19,146 nt of DNA from JAYQUR01 sp038133505 (GCA_038133505.1 JAYPTI010000049.1:1-19146), one strand, 5' to 3'. Counted from the stretch's first letter, positions 1 to 9,071 are shown. Notes: a model not told the origin generated them from the sequence alone. Program-made: numbers and translations.

Positions 1-687
<687 letters not shown>

Positions 688-704
688 CACGGACGGAACG
701 GAAA

Positions 705-1469
<765 letters not shown>

Positions 1470-1485
1470 GGGACGGACGGCGACG

Positions 1486-2799
1486 ATGGCAAAACCCGAA
1501 CTGGCACAGAGTTTGCTGGTCGACCGTTTCGAGCAGGGCATCGCGACCCTGCCGGGCCCGCGGCTCGCCGGCGCGCGGCGCGCGGCGATGGACGCCTTCG
1601 CGCAAAGCGGCTTTCCGACGCCCCGCATCGAGAGCTGGAAATACACCAACCTGAACCGGATCAGCCGCGCGGATTTCGATCCGCTGCTCGGCGGCGACGC
1701 GGCGGATATCGCGCAGTGGCAGGCGCTCCGCGTGGCAGGCGCGTATTGCATCGCGATCGTGAACGGCCGCTATAGCGAGGCCCTGTCCGACGTTGCGGGC
1801 CTTCCCGACGGCGTGCGGCTGACGGCGCTGTCCGACGCGCTCGGGACGCTGGAAGATGAATCGCTGGGCGATGCCGATTACGCAGAGGCAGGCTCGCTGG
1901 TCGCGCTCAACACCGCGTTCATGCGGGACGGCCTGGTTCTCGAGATCGCCGGCGGCATAAAGCTCGACCGGCCCGTCCAGGTGCTGCATGTCGTCGATGC
2001 CGGCGATGCAGGGATTTCGGTCCATCCGCGTACGATGGTCGCTGCCGGACCCGGCGCGGAAGCCGTGGTCGTGGAGACGTTCGCGGGTAATGACGCGGCG
2101 GCCTATTGGACCAATTCGGTGACCGACATCGATGTCGGCGCGAACGCGTCCGTCCGGCATTACAAGCGCCAGGCGGAATCGATCGGGGCGTTCCACACCG
2201 CCTTGACGCGCGTGTCCCTCGCCCGGGATGCGCGTTACGCCGCGGCCGCGATCGCGACGGGAGCCGTCCTGTCGCGCAACGAGACGCGCGTGTCGTTCGA
2301 CGGCGAGGGCTCGGATTGCGAGATTTGCGGCGGCGCGCTGCTGCGCGGCCGTCAGCATGCGGACAGCACGACGCGCGTCGAGCACCGGGTACCGCACACG
2401 TCGAGCCGGCAGGTATTCCGGAACGTCCTCGACGAGAATGCGCATTCGGTCTTTCAGGGCGGGGTCATCGTCCGGAAGGATGCGCAAAAGACGGATTCCA
2501 GCCAGTCGAACCGCAATCTCTTGCTGTCGGCGGGGGCGCAGGCCGACACGAAGCCGGAACTGCAGATATTCGCCGACGACGTGAAATGCGCTCACGGCGC
2601 GACCGTGGGCGACCTCGACCGCAATGCGATGTTCTACCTGACGAGCCGTGGCGTACCGCCGGCCGAGGCCCGAGCGCTTCTGATCGAGGCGTTCGTTGGG
2701 GAGGTCACGGAATCCGTGCCGGAAGGCGCCGTGCGCGATCACGTGGTCGCGGCGATTTCGGACTGGATGGCCGGCGCGACGCGAGAGGACGGCAAGTGA
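1486..2799 (+). CDS. sufD: SufD, Fe-S cluster assembly scaffold subunit
   Basis: 437-residue paralogue of SufB and partner in the SufBC2D scaffold, linked to iron entry and nascent cluster formation. The N-terminal helical part has the family motif RIESWKYTNL near residues 45-55. The body is the beta-helix core, and the C-terminal part has DVKCAHGATVGDLD, where Cys368 and His370 match E. coli SufD Cys358 and His360, the latter implicated in cluster assembly. The end (RGVPPAEARALLIEAF, then a helical tail) is typical. ATG at 1486 was chosen because MAKPELAQ gives a normal N-terminus; upstream extension in frame is sufC shadow. The TGA stop (2797-2799) overlaps the GTG start of sufS, so the two are probably translationally coupled. 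Confidence 0.95.
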   Translation: MAKPELAQSLLVDRFEQGIATLPGPRLAGARRAAMDAFAQSGFPTPRIESWKYTNLNRISRADFDPLLGGDAADIAQWQALRVAGAYCIAIVNGRYSEALSDVAGLPDGVRLTALSDALGTLEDESLGDADYAEAGSLVALNTAFMRDGLVLEIAGGIKLDRPVQVLHVVDAGDAGISVHPRTMVAAGPGAEAVVVETFAGNDAAAYWTNSVTDIDVGANASVRHYKRQAESIGAFHTALTRVSLARDARYAAAAIATGAVLSRNETRVSFDGEGSDCEICGGALLRGRQHADSTTRVEHRVPHTSSRQVFRNVLDENAHSVFQGGVIVRKDAQKTDSSQSNRNLLLSAGAQADTKPELQIFADDVKCAHGATVGDLDRNAMFYLTSRGVPPAEARALLIEAFVGEVTESVPEGAVRDHVVAAISDWMAGATREDGK

Positions 2800-4022
2800 G
2801 CGGCGCCTATCCGATCGATCGCATCCGCAGCGATTTTCCCATCCTGTCGGAGCAGGTGCGCGGCAAGCCGCTGGTCTATCTCGACAACGGAGCGAGCGCG
2901 CAGAAGCCGAAGGCGGTGATCGAGCGCATTTCGCGGACGTACGAGACCGAGTACGCGAACGTCCACCGCGGCGTTCACTACATGAGCCAGAAGGCGACGG
3001 ACGCGATGGAAGCGGCGCGGTCGCGGATCCGCGATTTCATCAATGCGTCGTCCGACAAGGAAGTGATCTTCGTGCGCGGCGCCACCGAGGGCATCAATCT
3101 TGTCGCGGCGAGCTGGGGCAGGGCGAACCTGTCGCCCGGCGACGAGATCGTCCTTTCGGTGCTCGAGCACCATTCGAATATCGTGCCGTGGCAGCTGATC
3201 GCCGAACAGACCGGTGCGGTCATCAAGGTGGTGCCGGTCGACGATGCCGGCGAGTTCCTGGTCGAAGAATACGAGAAGCTGCTGTCCGACCGCACGAAGA
3301 TGGTGGCGGTGACGCATGTCTCGAATGCGCTCGGTACCGTCGTGCCGGTGGAACTGGTTATCCGCGCGGCTCACGACAGGGGCGCGGTCGTGCTGCTCGA
3401 CGGCTGCCAGGCCGCGCCGCACATGAAGCTCGACATGCAGGCGCTCGACGCCGATTTCTACGTCTTTTCCGGCCACAAGCTCTACGGGCCGAGCGGGATC
3501 GGCGTGCTCTACGGCAAGGAAGTGCTGCTGGTGGCGATGCCGCCCTACCAGGGCGGCGGCGAGATGATCGACCGCGTGACGTTCGAGAAGACGACCTACG
3601 CCGAACTGCCCTTCAAGTTCGAGGCCGGAACGCCGCACATCGCGGGGATTATCGCGCTCGGCAGCGCGGTGGACTACGTCGACGGGATCGGGTTCGACGC
3701 GATTTCGGCGCACGAGCACGATCTGCTCGAATACGCGACGGCTCAGCTCGGCGCGCTCAACACCGTCGATATCGTCGGGACCGCGCGCGAGAAGGCGGCA
3801 ATCCTGTCCTTCAACATCCGCGACGTACATCCGCACGACGTCGGCACCATCCTCGATTACGACGGGATCGCGGTGCGGACGGGGCACCATTGCGCCCAGC
3901 CGATCATGGACCGGTTCGACGTGGCGGCCACCGTGCGGGCGTCGTTCGGGCTCTACAACACGCGCGAGGAGGTCGATGCGCTGGTGAAGGGCATCAACCG
4001 GGTGCAGGAGATGTTCGGATGA
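2796..4022 (+). CDS. sufS: SufS, PLP-dependent cysteine desulfurase (group II)
   Basis: 408-residue cysteine desulfurase that converts cysteine to alanine and holds the sulfur as a persulfide for Fe-S assembly. The PLP lysine is Lys228 in FSGHKLYGPSGIG. The catalytic cysteine is Cys366 in RTGHHCAQPIMDRF. The N-terminus (IRSDFPIL...GKPLVYLDNGA) is the SufS/CsdA type. The GTG start at 2796 overlaps the sufD stop (GTGA), and no ATG near this position would give the normal N-terminus. The TGA at 4020-4022 overlaps the next start as ATGA. Its sulfur acceptor is probably the adjacent SufU-type protein, since no sufE is present in the window. Confidence 0.97.
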   Translation: MSGAYPIDRIRSDFPILSEQVRGKPLVYLDNGASAQKPKAVIERISRTYETEYANVHRGVHYMSQKATDAMEAARSRIRDFINASSDKEVIFVRGATEGINLVAASWGRANLSPGDEIVLSVLEHHSNIVPWQLIAEQTGAVIKVVPVDDAGEFLVEEYEKLLSDRTKMVAVTHVSNALGTVVPVELVIRAAHDRGAVVLLDGCQAAPHMKLDMQALDADFYVFSGHKLYGPSGIGVLYGKEVLLVAMPPYQGGGEMIDRVTFEKTTYAELPFKFEAGTPHIAGIIALGSAVDYVDGIGFDAISAHEHDLLEYATAQLGALNTVDIVGTAREKAAILSFNIRDVHPHDVGTILDYDGIAVRTGHHCAQPIMDRFDVAATVRASFGLYNTREEVDALVKGINRVQEMFG

Positions 4023-4468
4023 ACGGGGATCTTCGCGATCTCTATCAGGAGATAATCCTCGACCACAGCCGGCATCCCCGGAATTCGCATGCGCTGGAGG
4101 ACGCCTCGGGCGAGGCGCAGGGCAACAACCCGCTGTGCGGCGACCGGGTCACGGTCTACGTGCGGCTCGACGGCGACCGGATCGCGGACGCGACGTTCGT
4201 CGCACGCGGCTGCGCCATTTCCGTGGCCTCCGCGTCGATGATGACGGAAATCGTCAAGGGAAAGACGCTGGAAGAGGCGCGCGCCATCTTCGACCGGTTC
4301 CACGGCCGGTTGACCGGCGACGACGGCGAACCCATGTCCGAGGACAACGAGCTGGCGGCGCTGATGGGCGTCCGCGACTTTCCCACCCGGATCAAGTGCG
4401 TCACGTTGCCGTGGCACACGTTCAATGCCGCGCTTGCTGGCGGCGACAAGGAAGTGACGACGGAATGA
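4019..4468 (+). CDS. sufU: SufU-type sulfur acceptor/scaffold protein (NifU/IscU fold)
   Basis: 149-residue IscU-fold protein. Three conserved cysteines are visible: Cys40 (NPLCGD), Cys65 (ARGCAIS) and Cys127 (RIKCVTLPWHT), with Asp42 two residues after the first. The 62-residue distance between the second and third cysteine is about 19 longer than in IscU (Cys63 to Cys106), the insertion that marks SufU. In the Firmicutes systems where it was studied, SufU binds zinc and takes persulfide sulfur from SufS; a similar role is inferred here. ATGA overlaps link it to sufS upstream and sufT downstream. Confidence 0.93.
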   Translation: MNGDLRDLYQEIILDHSRHPRNSHALEDASGEAQGNNPLCGDRVTVYVRLDGDRIADATFVARGCAISVASASMMTEIVKGKTLEEARAIFDRFHGRLTGDDGEPMSEDNELAALMGVRDFPTRIKCVTLPWHTFNAALAGGDKEVTTE

Positions 4469-4842
4469 CGGATCACACGACAGAACAGGCGGCGGAACCC
4501 ACCGGCGTCGGACTGACGTCGACGGGCGACCCGGCGAAGGACGCGCTGAAACGCGAGGTCGTGGCGGCGATTTCGGAGTGCTACGACCCCGAGATTCCAG
4601 TGAACATCTACGAGCTCGGGCTGATCTACGACGTCGGCATCGCCGACGGCAACAAGGTCGAGCTGGTGATGACGCTGACCTCGCCGCACTGCCCGGTGGC
4701 GGAGATCCTGCCCGAGCAGGTGCGTTCGCGGGTGGAAATGGTCGAGGGCGTCGACGAAGTGACGCTCGAGCTTACCTGGGACCCGCCGTGGTCGCCCGAC
4801 ATGATGTCGGAAGCGGCGAAACTCGAACTCGGTTTTATCTAG
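4465..4842 (+). CDS. sufT: SufT / MIP18-family (DUF59) Fe-S maturation protein
   Basis: 125-residue DUF59 protein of the SUF-associated kind. After a polar tail of about 25 residues the domain begins LKREVVAAISECYDPEIPVNIYELGLIYDV, and it continues with LTSPHCPVAEILPEQV, where Cys76 is the conserved cysteine of the family. It ends with LTWDPPWSPDMMSEAAKLELGF, typical of SufT. Members help Fe-S protein maturation, related to eukaryotic MIP18/CIA2; the exact role is less settled than for the core Suf proteins. The ATG overlaps the sufU stop by 4 bases. The stop is TAG at 4840-4842, which shows that TAG is a normal stop in this genome. Confidence 0.92.
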   Translation: MTDHTTEQAAEPTGVGLTSTGDPAKDALKREVVAAISECYDPEIPVNIYELGLIYDVGIADGNKVELVMTLTSPHCPVAEILPEQVRSRVEMVEGVDEVTLELTWDPPWSPDMMSEAAKLELGFI

Positions 4843-4879
4843 GCGCGCTGCGCGCGAAGAAAGCGTTGGAGAAGGCATT

Positions 4880-5215
4880 ATGGCGAATTCGGTAATGACG
4901 TTGACGGATGCGGCCGCGGATCGGGTCAGGCACCTGATCTCGTCGCGCCAGGAACCGGCGCAGGGTCTCCGGATCGGTATCCGCACCGGCGGCTGTTCCG
5001 GCATGGCCTACGCGATGGAATTCGCGTCCGAGAAGGAGCCGCTCGACGAGGTGGTCGAGGAGAAGGGCGTGACGCTGTTCGTCGACTCCAAGGCGCTGAT
5101 GTTTCTGATCGGCACCGAGATGGACTACGTCGAGGACAAGCTCCAGTCCGGTTTCGTGTTCAACAATCCGAACGAGAAAGGCCGCTGCGGTTGCGGGGAG
5201 TCCTTCCACGTCTGA
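4880..5215 (+). CDS. sufA: SufA/IscA, A-type Fe-S carrier protein
   Basis: 111-residue A-type carrier that receives a cluster from SufBC2D and delivers it to apo-proteins. The three ligand cysteines are Cys39 (GGCSGM) and Cys103/Cys105 in the C-terminal GRCGCGESFHV. Length is typical. ATG at 4880 is preceded by GGAGAAGG at good spacing. The 37-base gap after sufT is the largest in the operon and contains a small inverted repeat, GCGCG-ctg-CGCGC (4843-4855), which could tune how much of the transcript continues into sufA. A terminator follows the stop, so this is the last gene of the operon. Confidence 0.95.
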   Translation: MANSVMTLTDAAADRVRHLISSRQEPAQGLRIGIRTGGCSGMAYAMEFASEKEPLDEVVEEKGVTLFVDSKALMFLIGTEMDYVEDKLQSGFVFNNPNEKGRCGCGESFHV

Positions 5216-5240
5216 TACTGGTGCGCATGGGACGAATGCC

Positions 5241-5270
5241 GGCGGCGGGATTTCCCACCGCCTTTTTGTT
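5241..5270 (+). terminator. Rho-independent terminator of the suf operon
   Basis: GGCGG-c-GGG-attt-CCC-a-CCGCC (5241-5262) forms a stem of five plus three pairs with one mismatch, followed by TTTTTGTT. It lies 25 bases after the sufA stop and ends before the ribosome binding site of the next gene. Confidence 0.85.
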
Positions 5271-5285
5271 GGGGAGTATCAGCCC

Positions 5286-5888
5286 ATGGTGAAGGTCTAT
5301 GCCATCGACGGCGTCACGCCGGTCGTGGACCCGAGCGCGTTCGTGCATCCGAGCGCGGTGCTGATCGGCGACGTGATCGTCGGGCCCGATTGCTATGTCG
5401 GGCCGTGCGCGTCGATCCGCGCCGATTTCGGCCGCTTCGTCATGGGGCGCGGCAGCAACTTCCAGGACAACTGCACCGCCCACTGTTTCGCCGGCGGCGA
5501 CGTGATCGTCGGCGAGTACTGCAATATCGGCCATGGCGCCGTGCTGCACGGCTGCACGGTGGAGGACCGCGCGCTGGTCGGCATGAACGCGGTCGTCATG
5601 GACGGGGCGAAAGTGGGCGAGAACGCCCTGGTCGCCGCGCTCGCCTTCGTTCCCGCGGCCGCGGAGATCCCGCCGAACGTCATCGCGGCGGGAGCGCCGG
5701 CAAAAGTGCTGCGCGACCTGACGCAGGGCGAGAAGGACTGGATGGTCGACGGCAACCGGGATTACCTGAACCTGCGGGTGCGCTCGCTCGACAGCATGGT
5801 CGAGACCGAGGCGCTGACCGAAACGGATGCGGAAGGGCCGCGGCTGTCGGTAAAGGGCTCGAAGCCGCTCTATCAGACGGAAAGATAG
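5286..5888 (+). CDS. Gamma-carbonic-anhydrase-like hexapeptide protein, PaaY/CaiE type
   Basis: 200-residue left-handed beta-helix protein built of hexapeptide repeats over about residues 15-140. The opening (YAIDGVTPVV...PSAFVHPSAVLIGDVIVG) and length closely resemble PaaY and CaiE. Candidate zinc ligands are His66 (NCTAHCF), His83 and His88 (NIGHGAVLHGC), in the gamma-carbonic-anhydrase spacing. PaaY relatives are thioesterases or support phenylacetate or carnitine metabolism; other members hydrate CO2. No phenylacetate or carnitine gene is in the window, so the substrate is open. ATG at 5286 has GGGGAG upstream. The gene follows the suf terminator and is probably transcribed separately. 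Stop TAG at 5886-5888, then a hairpin before a convergent gene. Confidence 0.88.
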   Translation: MVKVYAIDGVTPVVDPSAFVHPSAVLIGDVIVGPDCYVGPCASIRADFGRFVMGRGSNFQDNCTAHCFAGGDVIVGEYCNIGHGAVLHGCTVEDRALVGMNAVVMDGAKVGENALVAALAFVPAAAEIPPNVIAAGAPAKVLRDLTQGEKDWMVDGNRDYLNLRVRSLDSMVETEALTETDAEGPRLSVKGSKPLYQTER

Positions 5889-5889
5889 A

Positions 5890-5908
5890 CGCGCCGGAAA
5901 GCGGCGCG
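5890..5908. terminator. Hairpin between convergent genes (possible terminator without T-tract)
   Basis: CGCGCCG-gaaag-CGGCGCG is a perfect 7-bp stem with a 5-base loop, starting two bases after the TAG at 5888. A second short hairpin (GGCGC-gccg-GCGCC) overlaps its right side. There is no T-run on either strand, so termination is inferred from placement only. Confidence 0.45.
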
Positions 5909-5921
5909 CCGGCGCCCGCGC

Positions 5922-6164
5922 TCAGGTAAAGGCGTTGAAGGCGATGATCGTGAAGGTATCGGCGACGCCGTCGAGAAGCTGCAGCTCCTGCGTGACGAAA
6001 TGGCCGATGTCCATGTCGTCCTCGAGCGTGCATTTCATCATCAGGTCGTGCTGACCGGAGACCGAGTAGACCTCCGAGACGTGTTCGACATTGTCGACCG
6101 CGGCCGCGGCGACGTCGTACGCCCTGCCGAGCTCGCACTTCACCATCACGAAGATCGTCTGCAT
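5922..6164 (-). CDS. Stand-alone Lrp/AsnC ligand-binding (RAM) domain protein
   Basis: 80-residue protein consisting only of the effector-binding/oligomerisation (RAM, ACT-like) domain of Lrp/AsnC regulators: MQTIFVMVKCELGRAYDVA, then EVYSVSGQHDLMMKC, ending with ELQLLDGVADTFTIIAFNAF. There is no helix-turn-helix. Stand-alone RAM proteins form oligomers that bind amino acids, and most have no known target. The ATG at 6164 lies 13 bases after the stop of the helicase gene, so the two are probably one minus-strand transcript. A longer frame continues upstream but overlaps the helicase C-terminus and adds only Ser/Arg/Ala-rich sequence. Stop is TGA at 5922-5924. Confidence 0.88.
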   Translation of the reverse strand: MQTIFVMVKCELGRAYDVAAAAVDNVEHVSEVYSVSGQHDLMMKCTLEDDMDIGHFVTQELQLLDGVADTFTIIAFNAFT

Positions 6165-6177
6165 TGCCGTTTCCCGC

Positions 6178-7653
6178 TCAGCCCCTGCCGGAGGACGGCC
6201 TGGCCGGCCGCTGCAGGAATGCTGGCACGTGATCCCCCAGTCCGACAACCGACTTTTCGTTGTCGTCCGAATTCCTGCCGCGCTTTCTGTCGCCGGACTT
6301 TTCGTCGCGCGGCTTGCGGTCGGATTGCGCCCTGCGGGCGCCGGAATCGTCGTTTGCGGGGCGGCGATCGCCGTCCGGCTTCTGCCTTTCGCCCGCCTGT
6401 TTCTCGCTCGCCTGCTTCTCGCCTGACGGCTTGGACTGCGGCTGCTTGCGGGACTGATCGTCGCCCTTCCTGCTGCGGCGGCCGCCGCGGGAACGTCGCC
6501 GTCCGTCGCCTTCGTCCAGACTGCCGTCCTGCAGGCCGTCGATCTCCATGCGGGGGATCGGGTTGCCGAGCAGCTGTTCGATCGATTCCACATAACCGCC
6601 GTCCGACGGGGCGGCGAGCATGTAGGCGTTACCCTTGCGGCCGGCGCGGCCCGTTCGGCCGATCCGGTGGATGTAGTCCTCGGAGTGCATCGGCACGTCG
6701 AAATTGAACACCACCGGCAGGTCGTCGATATCGAGGCCGCGCGCGGCGACGTCGCTCGCGACGAGGAAGTTGATCTCGCCGCGCTTGAAGCGCTCCAGCG
6801 TCTCGTTGCGCGACGACTGATCCATGTCCCCGTGAAGGGCGGCGGCGTTGAAGCCGTGCGAGCGCAGGGACTTATTCAGGATGTCGACGTCGCGTTTGCG
6901 GTTGCAGAAGATGATGGCCGTCTCGACGCTCTCGCTCTTGATGATCCGGCGAAGCGCCTCGCGCTTCTCGCGCGAATCGATGATTGCGAGTTTCTGGTCG
7001 ACGGTCTCCGCAGCAGGGCGCGATTGCGGTGCGACGGTGATTTCCTTCGGGTTCATCAGGAACTTGTCGGAAAGGCGCCGGATTTCGGGCGGCATCGTCG
7101 CGGAGAAGAACAGCGTCTGGCGGATCTTCGGCAGCAGAGAGACGATTTTCTCGACATCCGGAATGAAGCCCATGTCGAGCATCCGGTCCGCCTCGTCGAT
7201 GACGAGGATCTTGATGTCGTTGAGCAGGATGCGGCCGCGCTCGAAGTGATCGAGCAGGCGGCCCGGCGTCGCGATCAGAACGTCGACGCCGCGGTCGAGC
7301 TTCTTCGTCTGTTCGTCCATCGACACGCCGCCGATCAGCAGCGCCATGGTGAGCTTGTTGTACTTGCCGTAGATCTCGAAATTCTCGGCGATCTGGGCGG
7401 CGAGCTCGCGCGTCGGAGTCAGGATCAGCGATCGCGGCATCCGCGCTTTCGCCCGCCCGCTCGACAGGATGTCGATCATCGGCAACGTGAACGAGGCGGT
7501 CTTGCCCGTACCTGTCTGCGCGCAACCGAGAACGTCGCGCGTCATGAGGACGTAGGGGATTGCCTCTTTCTGGATCGGGGTCGGCTCGACGTAACCTGCG
7601 TCGGCGATTGCATTAAGGACTTCCGGGCTGAGCCCGAGATCTGAAAAACTCAT
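6178..7653 (-). CDS. rhlE: DEAD-box ATP-dependent RNA helicase, RhlE-like
   Basis: 491-residue RNA helicase. The core covers about residues 1-370: Q-motif GYVEPTPIQ (20-28), motif I AQTGTGKT (45-52), PTRELA (80-85), DEAD (153-156), SAT (184-186), ARGLD (304-308) and HRIGRTGR (329-336). The start MSFSDLGLSPEVL is typical of the RhlE subfamily. The last 115 residues are a charged, low-complexity tail rich in Arg, Lys, Asp, Gly and Ser, likely an RNA-binding extension, closing with GDHVPAFLQRPARP, a tail I associate with alphaproteobacterial members. These enzymes remodel RNA in ribosome assembly and cold adaptation. ATG at 7653 was chosen from the conserved N-terminus; its ribosome site is weak (AGGT next to the ATG). 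Confidence 0.95.
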   Translation of the reverse strand: MSFSDLGLSPEVLNAIADAGYVEPTPIQKEAIPYVLMTRDVLGCAQTGTGKTASFTLPMIDILSSGRAKARMPRSLILTPTRELAAQIAENFEIYGKYNKLTMALLIGGVSMDEQTKKLDRGVDVLIATPGRLLDHFERGRILLNDIKILVIDEADRMLDMGFIPDVEKIVSLLPKIRQTLFFSATMPPEIRRLSDKFLMNPKEITVAPQSRPAAETVDQKLAIIDSREKREALRRIIKSESVETAIIFCNRKRDVDILNKSLRSHGFNAAALHGDMDQSSRNETLERFKRGEINFLVASDVAARGLDIDDLPVVFNFDVPMHSEDYIHRIGRTGRAGRKGNAYMLAAPSDGGYVESIEQLLGNPIPRMEIDGLQDGSLDEGDGRRRSRGGRRSRKGDDQSRKQPQSKPSGEKQASEKQAGERQKPDGDRRPANDDSGARRAQSDRKPRDEKSGDRKRGRNSDDNEKSVVGLGDHVPAFLQRPARPSSGRG

Positions 7654-7702
7654 ACCTGCTTTGCGATGGCTGAAAAAAATCTGGTCCGCGAAGACCGTCT
7701 GT

Positions 7703-7730
7703 GATCTAGTCGCGAACCGTTATAAGTCAA
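7703..7730 (-). promoter_or_regulatory. Candidate sigma-70 promoter for the helicase gene
   Basis: On the minus strand TTGACT (7730-7725) is followed after 16 bases by TAGATC (7708-7703), about 50 bases before the start codon. The -10 match is weak. This lies in the 130-base divergent region between the helicase and the isochorismatase-family gene. Confidence 0.3.
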
Positions 7731-7739
7731 CTTCTTATA
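7721..7739. repeat. Inverted repeat TATAAG-N7-CTTATA in the divergent intergenic region
   Basis: TATAAG (7721-7726) and CTTATA (7734-7739) are exact reverse complements separated by 7 bases. They sit in an AT-rich patch of an otherwise GC-rich region and overlap the candidate -35 of the helicase promoter. It may be an operator or paired -10 elements. Confidence 0.4.
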
Positions 7740-7783
7740 GCATAACCCTTGAATCGATAAAAGAAGATGAAGTAACCGGGAAT

Positions 7784-8326
7784 ATGCTTATCGACCGCAC
7801 CGGATCCTGCCTCATGATCGTCGACGTCCAGCAGCGTCTGCTGGGGGCGATGGATGCGCCGCGCCAGGTTCTGGCGGGCTGCTCGCTGCTGATGAAGGCC
7901 GCGGACAGGCTGGAAATCCCGGTTATCGTGACCGAGCAGTACCCGGAGGGGCTCGGTCCTACCGTCGAGCAACTGGCCGAGCTTGCGGACGACGACGCCA
8001 TCTTCAGCAAGGTTCATTTCTCGGCGGCCCGGAATACCGCGATCCGCGGCAGAATCGATCAGCTCGATCCGGCGAGCATCGTCATCGGCGGGATCGAGGC
8101 GCATATCTGCGTCCTCCAGACGGCCACCGCGTTCGCCGAAGCCGGCTACCGATGCTACGTCGTCGCGGATGCGACATCTTCGCGCACGCCCGCGAACCAC
8201 GCGGCGGCGATGCAGCGGCTCCGCGATGCGGGGGTCGAGATCGTTACCTCCGAGATGGTCGTGTACGAATGGATGGGGCAGGCGGGCACGCCCGAATTCC
8301 GGGATCTGCTGTCGCTCGTCAAGTAG
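7784..8326 (+). CDS. Isochorismatase-family (cysteine hydrolase) protein
   Basis: 180-residue cysteine hydrolase with a candidate catalytic triad of Asp14 (MIVDVQ), Lys76 (FSKVHFS) and Cys109 (GGIEAHICVLQTA). The family cleaves C-N or ether bonds in small molecules (isochorismate, nicotinamide, N-carbamoyl compounds). The GIEAHICV type resembles the YcaC/ISOC1 branch, for which substrates are largely unknown. ATG at 7784 was chosen because MLIDRTGSCLMIVDVQ places the first Asp at the usual position. An open frame continues up to 7661, but its residues are not domain-like and lie in the promoter region. The ribosome site is weak (accggg). The next gene starts 34 bases after the TAG, suggesting a two-gene transcript. 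Confidence 0.9.
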   Translation: MLIDRTGSCLMIVDVQQRLLGAMDAPRQVLAGCSLLMKAADRLEIPVIVTEQYPEGLGPTVEQLAELADDDAIFSKVHFSAARNTAIRGRIDQLDPASIVIGGIEAHICVLQTATAFAEAGYRCYVVADATSSRTPANHAAAMQRLRDAGVEIVTSEMVVYEWMGQAGTPEFRDLLSLVK

Positions 8327-8360
8327 CCGCGTTTCCGCAAACAATCGGAGCTTCCGTCCC

Positions 8361-9062
8361 GTGACCGACCGTCAACCGCTCGTCCTGCTTCCCGGCCTTC
8401 TGTGCGATCCGCGCCTGTGGGCGCACCAGTCGGAGGCGCTGTCGGATATCGCCGACGTCACGGTCGCTGACATGACTCGCGACGACAGCATGGCGGGCAT
8501 GGCGCGACGCGCGCTGGATGCGGCACCGGAGCGCTTCGCGCTGGCGGGGCTTTCGATGGGCGGTTACGTCGCGCTCGAGATAATGCGTCAGGCGCCGGAG
8601 CGGGTGACCCGGCTGGCGCTCCTCGATACCGGCTCGCGCGCGGACACACCCGAGCAGACGACCCGGCGGCGCGACCTGATCTCGCTTGCCGACCGCGGCG
8701 AGTTCAAGGCCGTCAGCCCGCGCCTGCTGCCGCTTTTTATTCACGAAGGCCGGCTCGAGGACGCGGCGCTCGTCGCCGATATCGCGGCAATGGCCGATGC
8801 CGTCGGAAAGGAAGCCTTCCTGCGCCAGCAACATGCTTTCATGACCCGGCCGGATCGCCGCCCGGCGCGGCCCGGGAGCGCAGGCCCGCCGGTGGGGCTG
8901 GGGGGGCGACAGGACGACCTCACGCCGCCGGAACTGAGCGAGGAGATGGCCTCGCTGATCCCCAGCGCCGATCTGGTCATGGTCGAGGCCTGCGGGCACC
9001 TGTCGACGATGGAACGGCCGGACGAGGTGAACGCGGCGATGCGGTCCTGGCTGACGGGCTGA
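8361..9062 (+). CDS. Alpha/beta hydrolase with an anomalous Gly/Pro-rich segment
   Basis: 233-residue cytosolic alpha/beta hydrolase. It opens with LVLLPGLLCDPRLW, has the nucleophile elbow GLSMGG with Ser65, candidate acid Asp185 in GRQDDLTPPEL, and His213 in CGHLSTMERP. This pattern is common in small proteobacterial hydrolases of unknown substrate. The GTG at 8361 gives a normal N-terminus; no nearby ATG does better. Residues 169-182 (8865-8906) read ARPGSAGPPVGLGG, where the family normally has a hydrophobic strand (of the kind DLxxIxxPTLVLVG). The reading frame and length are preserved, but the strand chemistry is lost and the DNA becomes very G-rich with a run of seven G. This may be sequence error. 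Only 9 bases separate its stop from that of the convergent lipoprotein gene. Confidence 0.85.
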   Translation: MTDRQPLVLLPGLLCDPRLWAHQSEALSDIADVTVADMTRDDSMAGMARRALDAAPERFALAGLSMGGYVALEIMRQAPERVTRLALLDTGSRADTPEQTTRRRDLISLADRGEFKAVSPRLLPLFIHEGRLEDAALVADIAAMADAVGKEAFLRQQHAFMTRPDRRPARPGSAGPPVGLGGRQDDLTPPELSEEMASLIPSADLVMVEACGHLSTMERPDEVNAAMRSWLTG

Positions 9063-9071
9063 TCGCCGCCG

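Noticed and set aside
7661..7783. Upstream extension of the isochorismatase-family gene
   Set aside because: The added 41 residues are not domain-like and lie across the AT-rich divergent promoter region.
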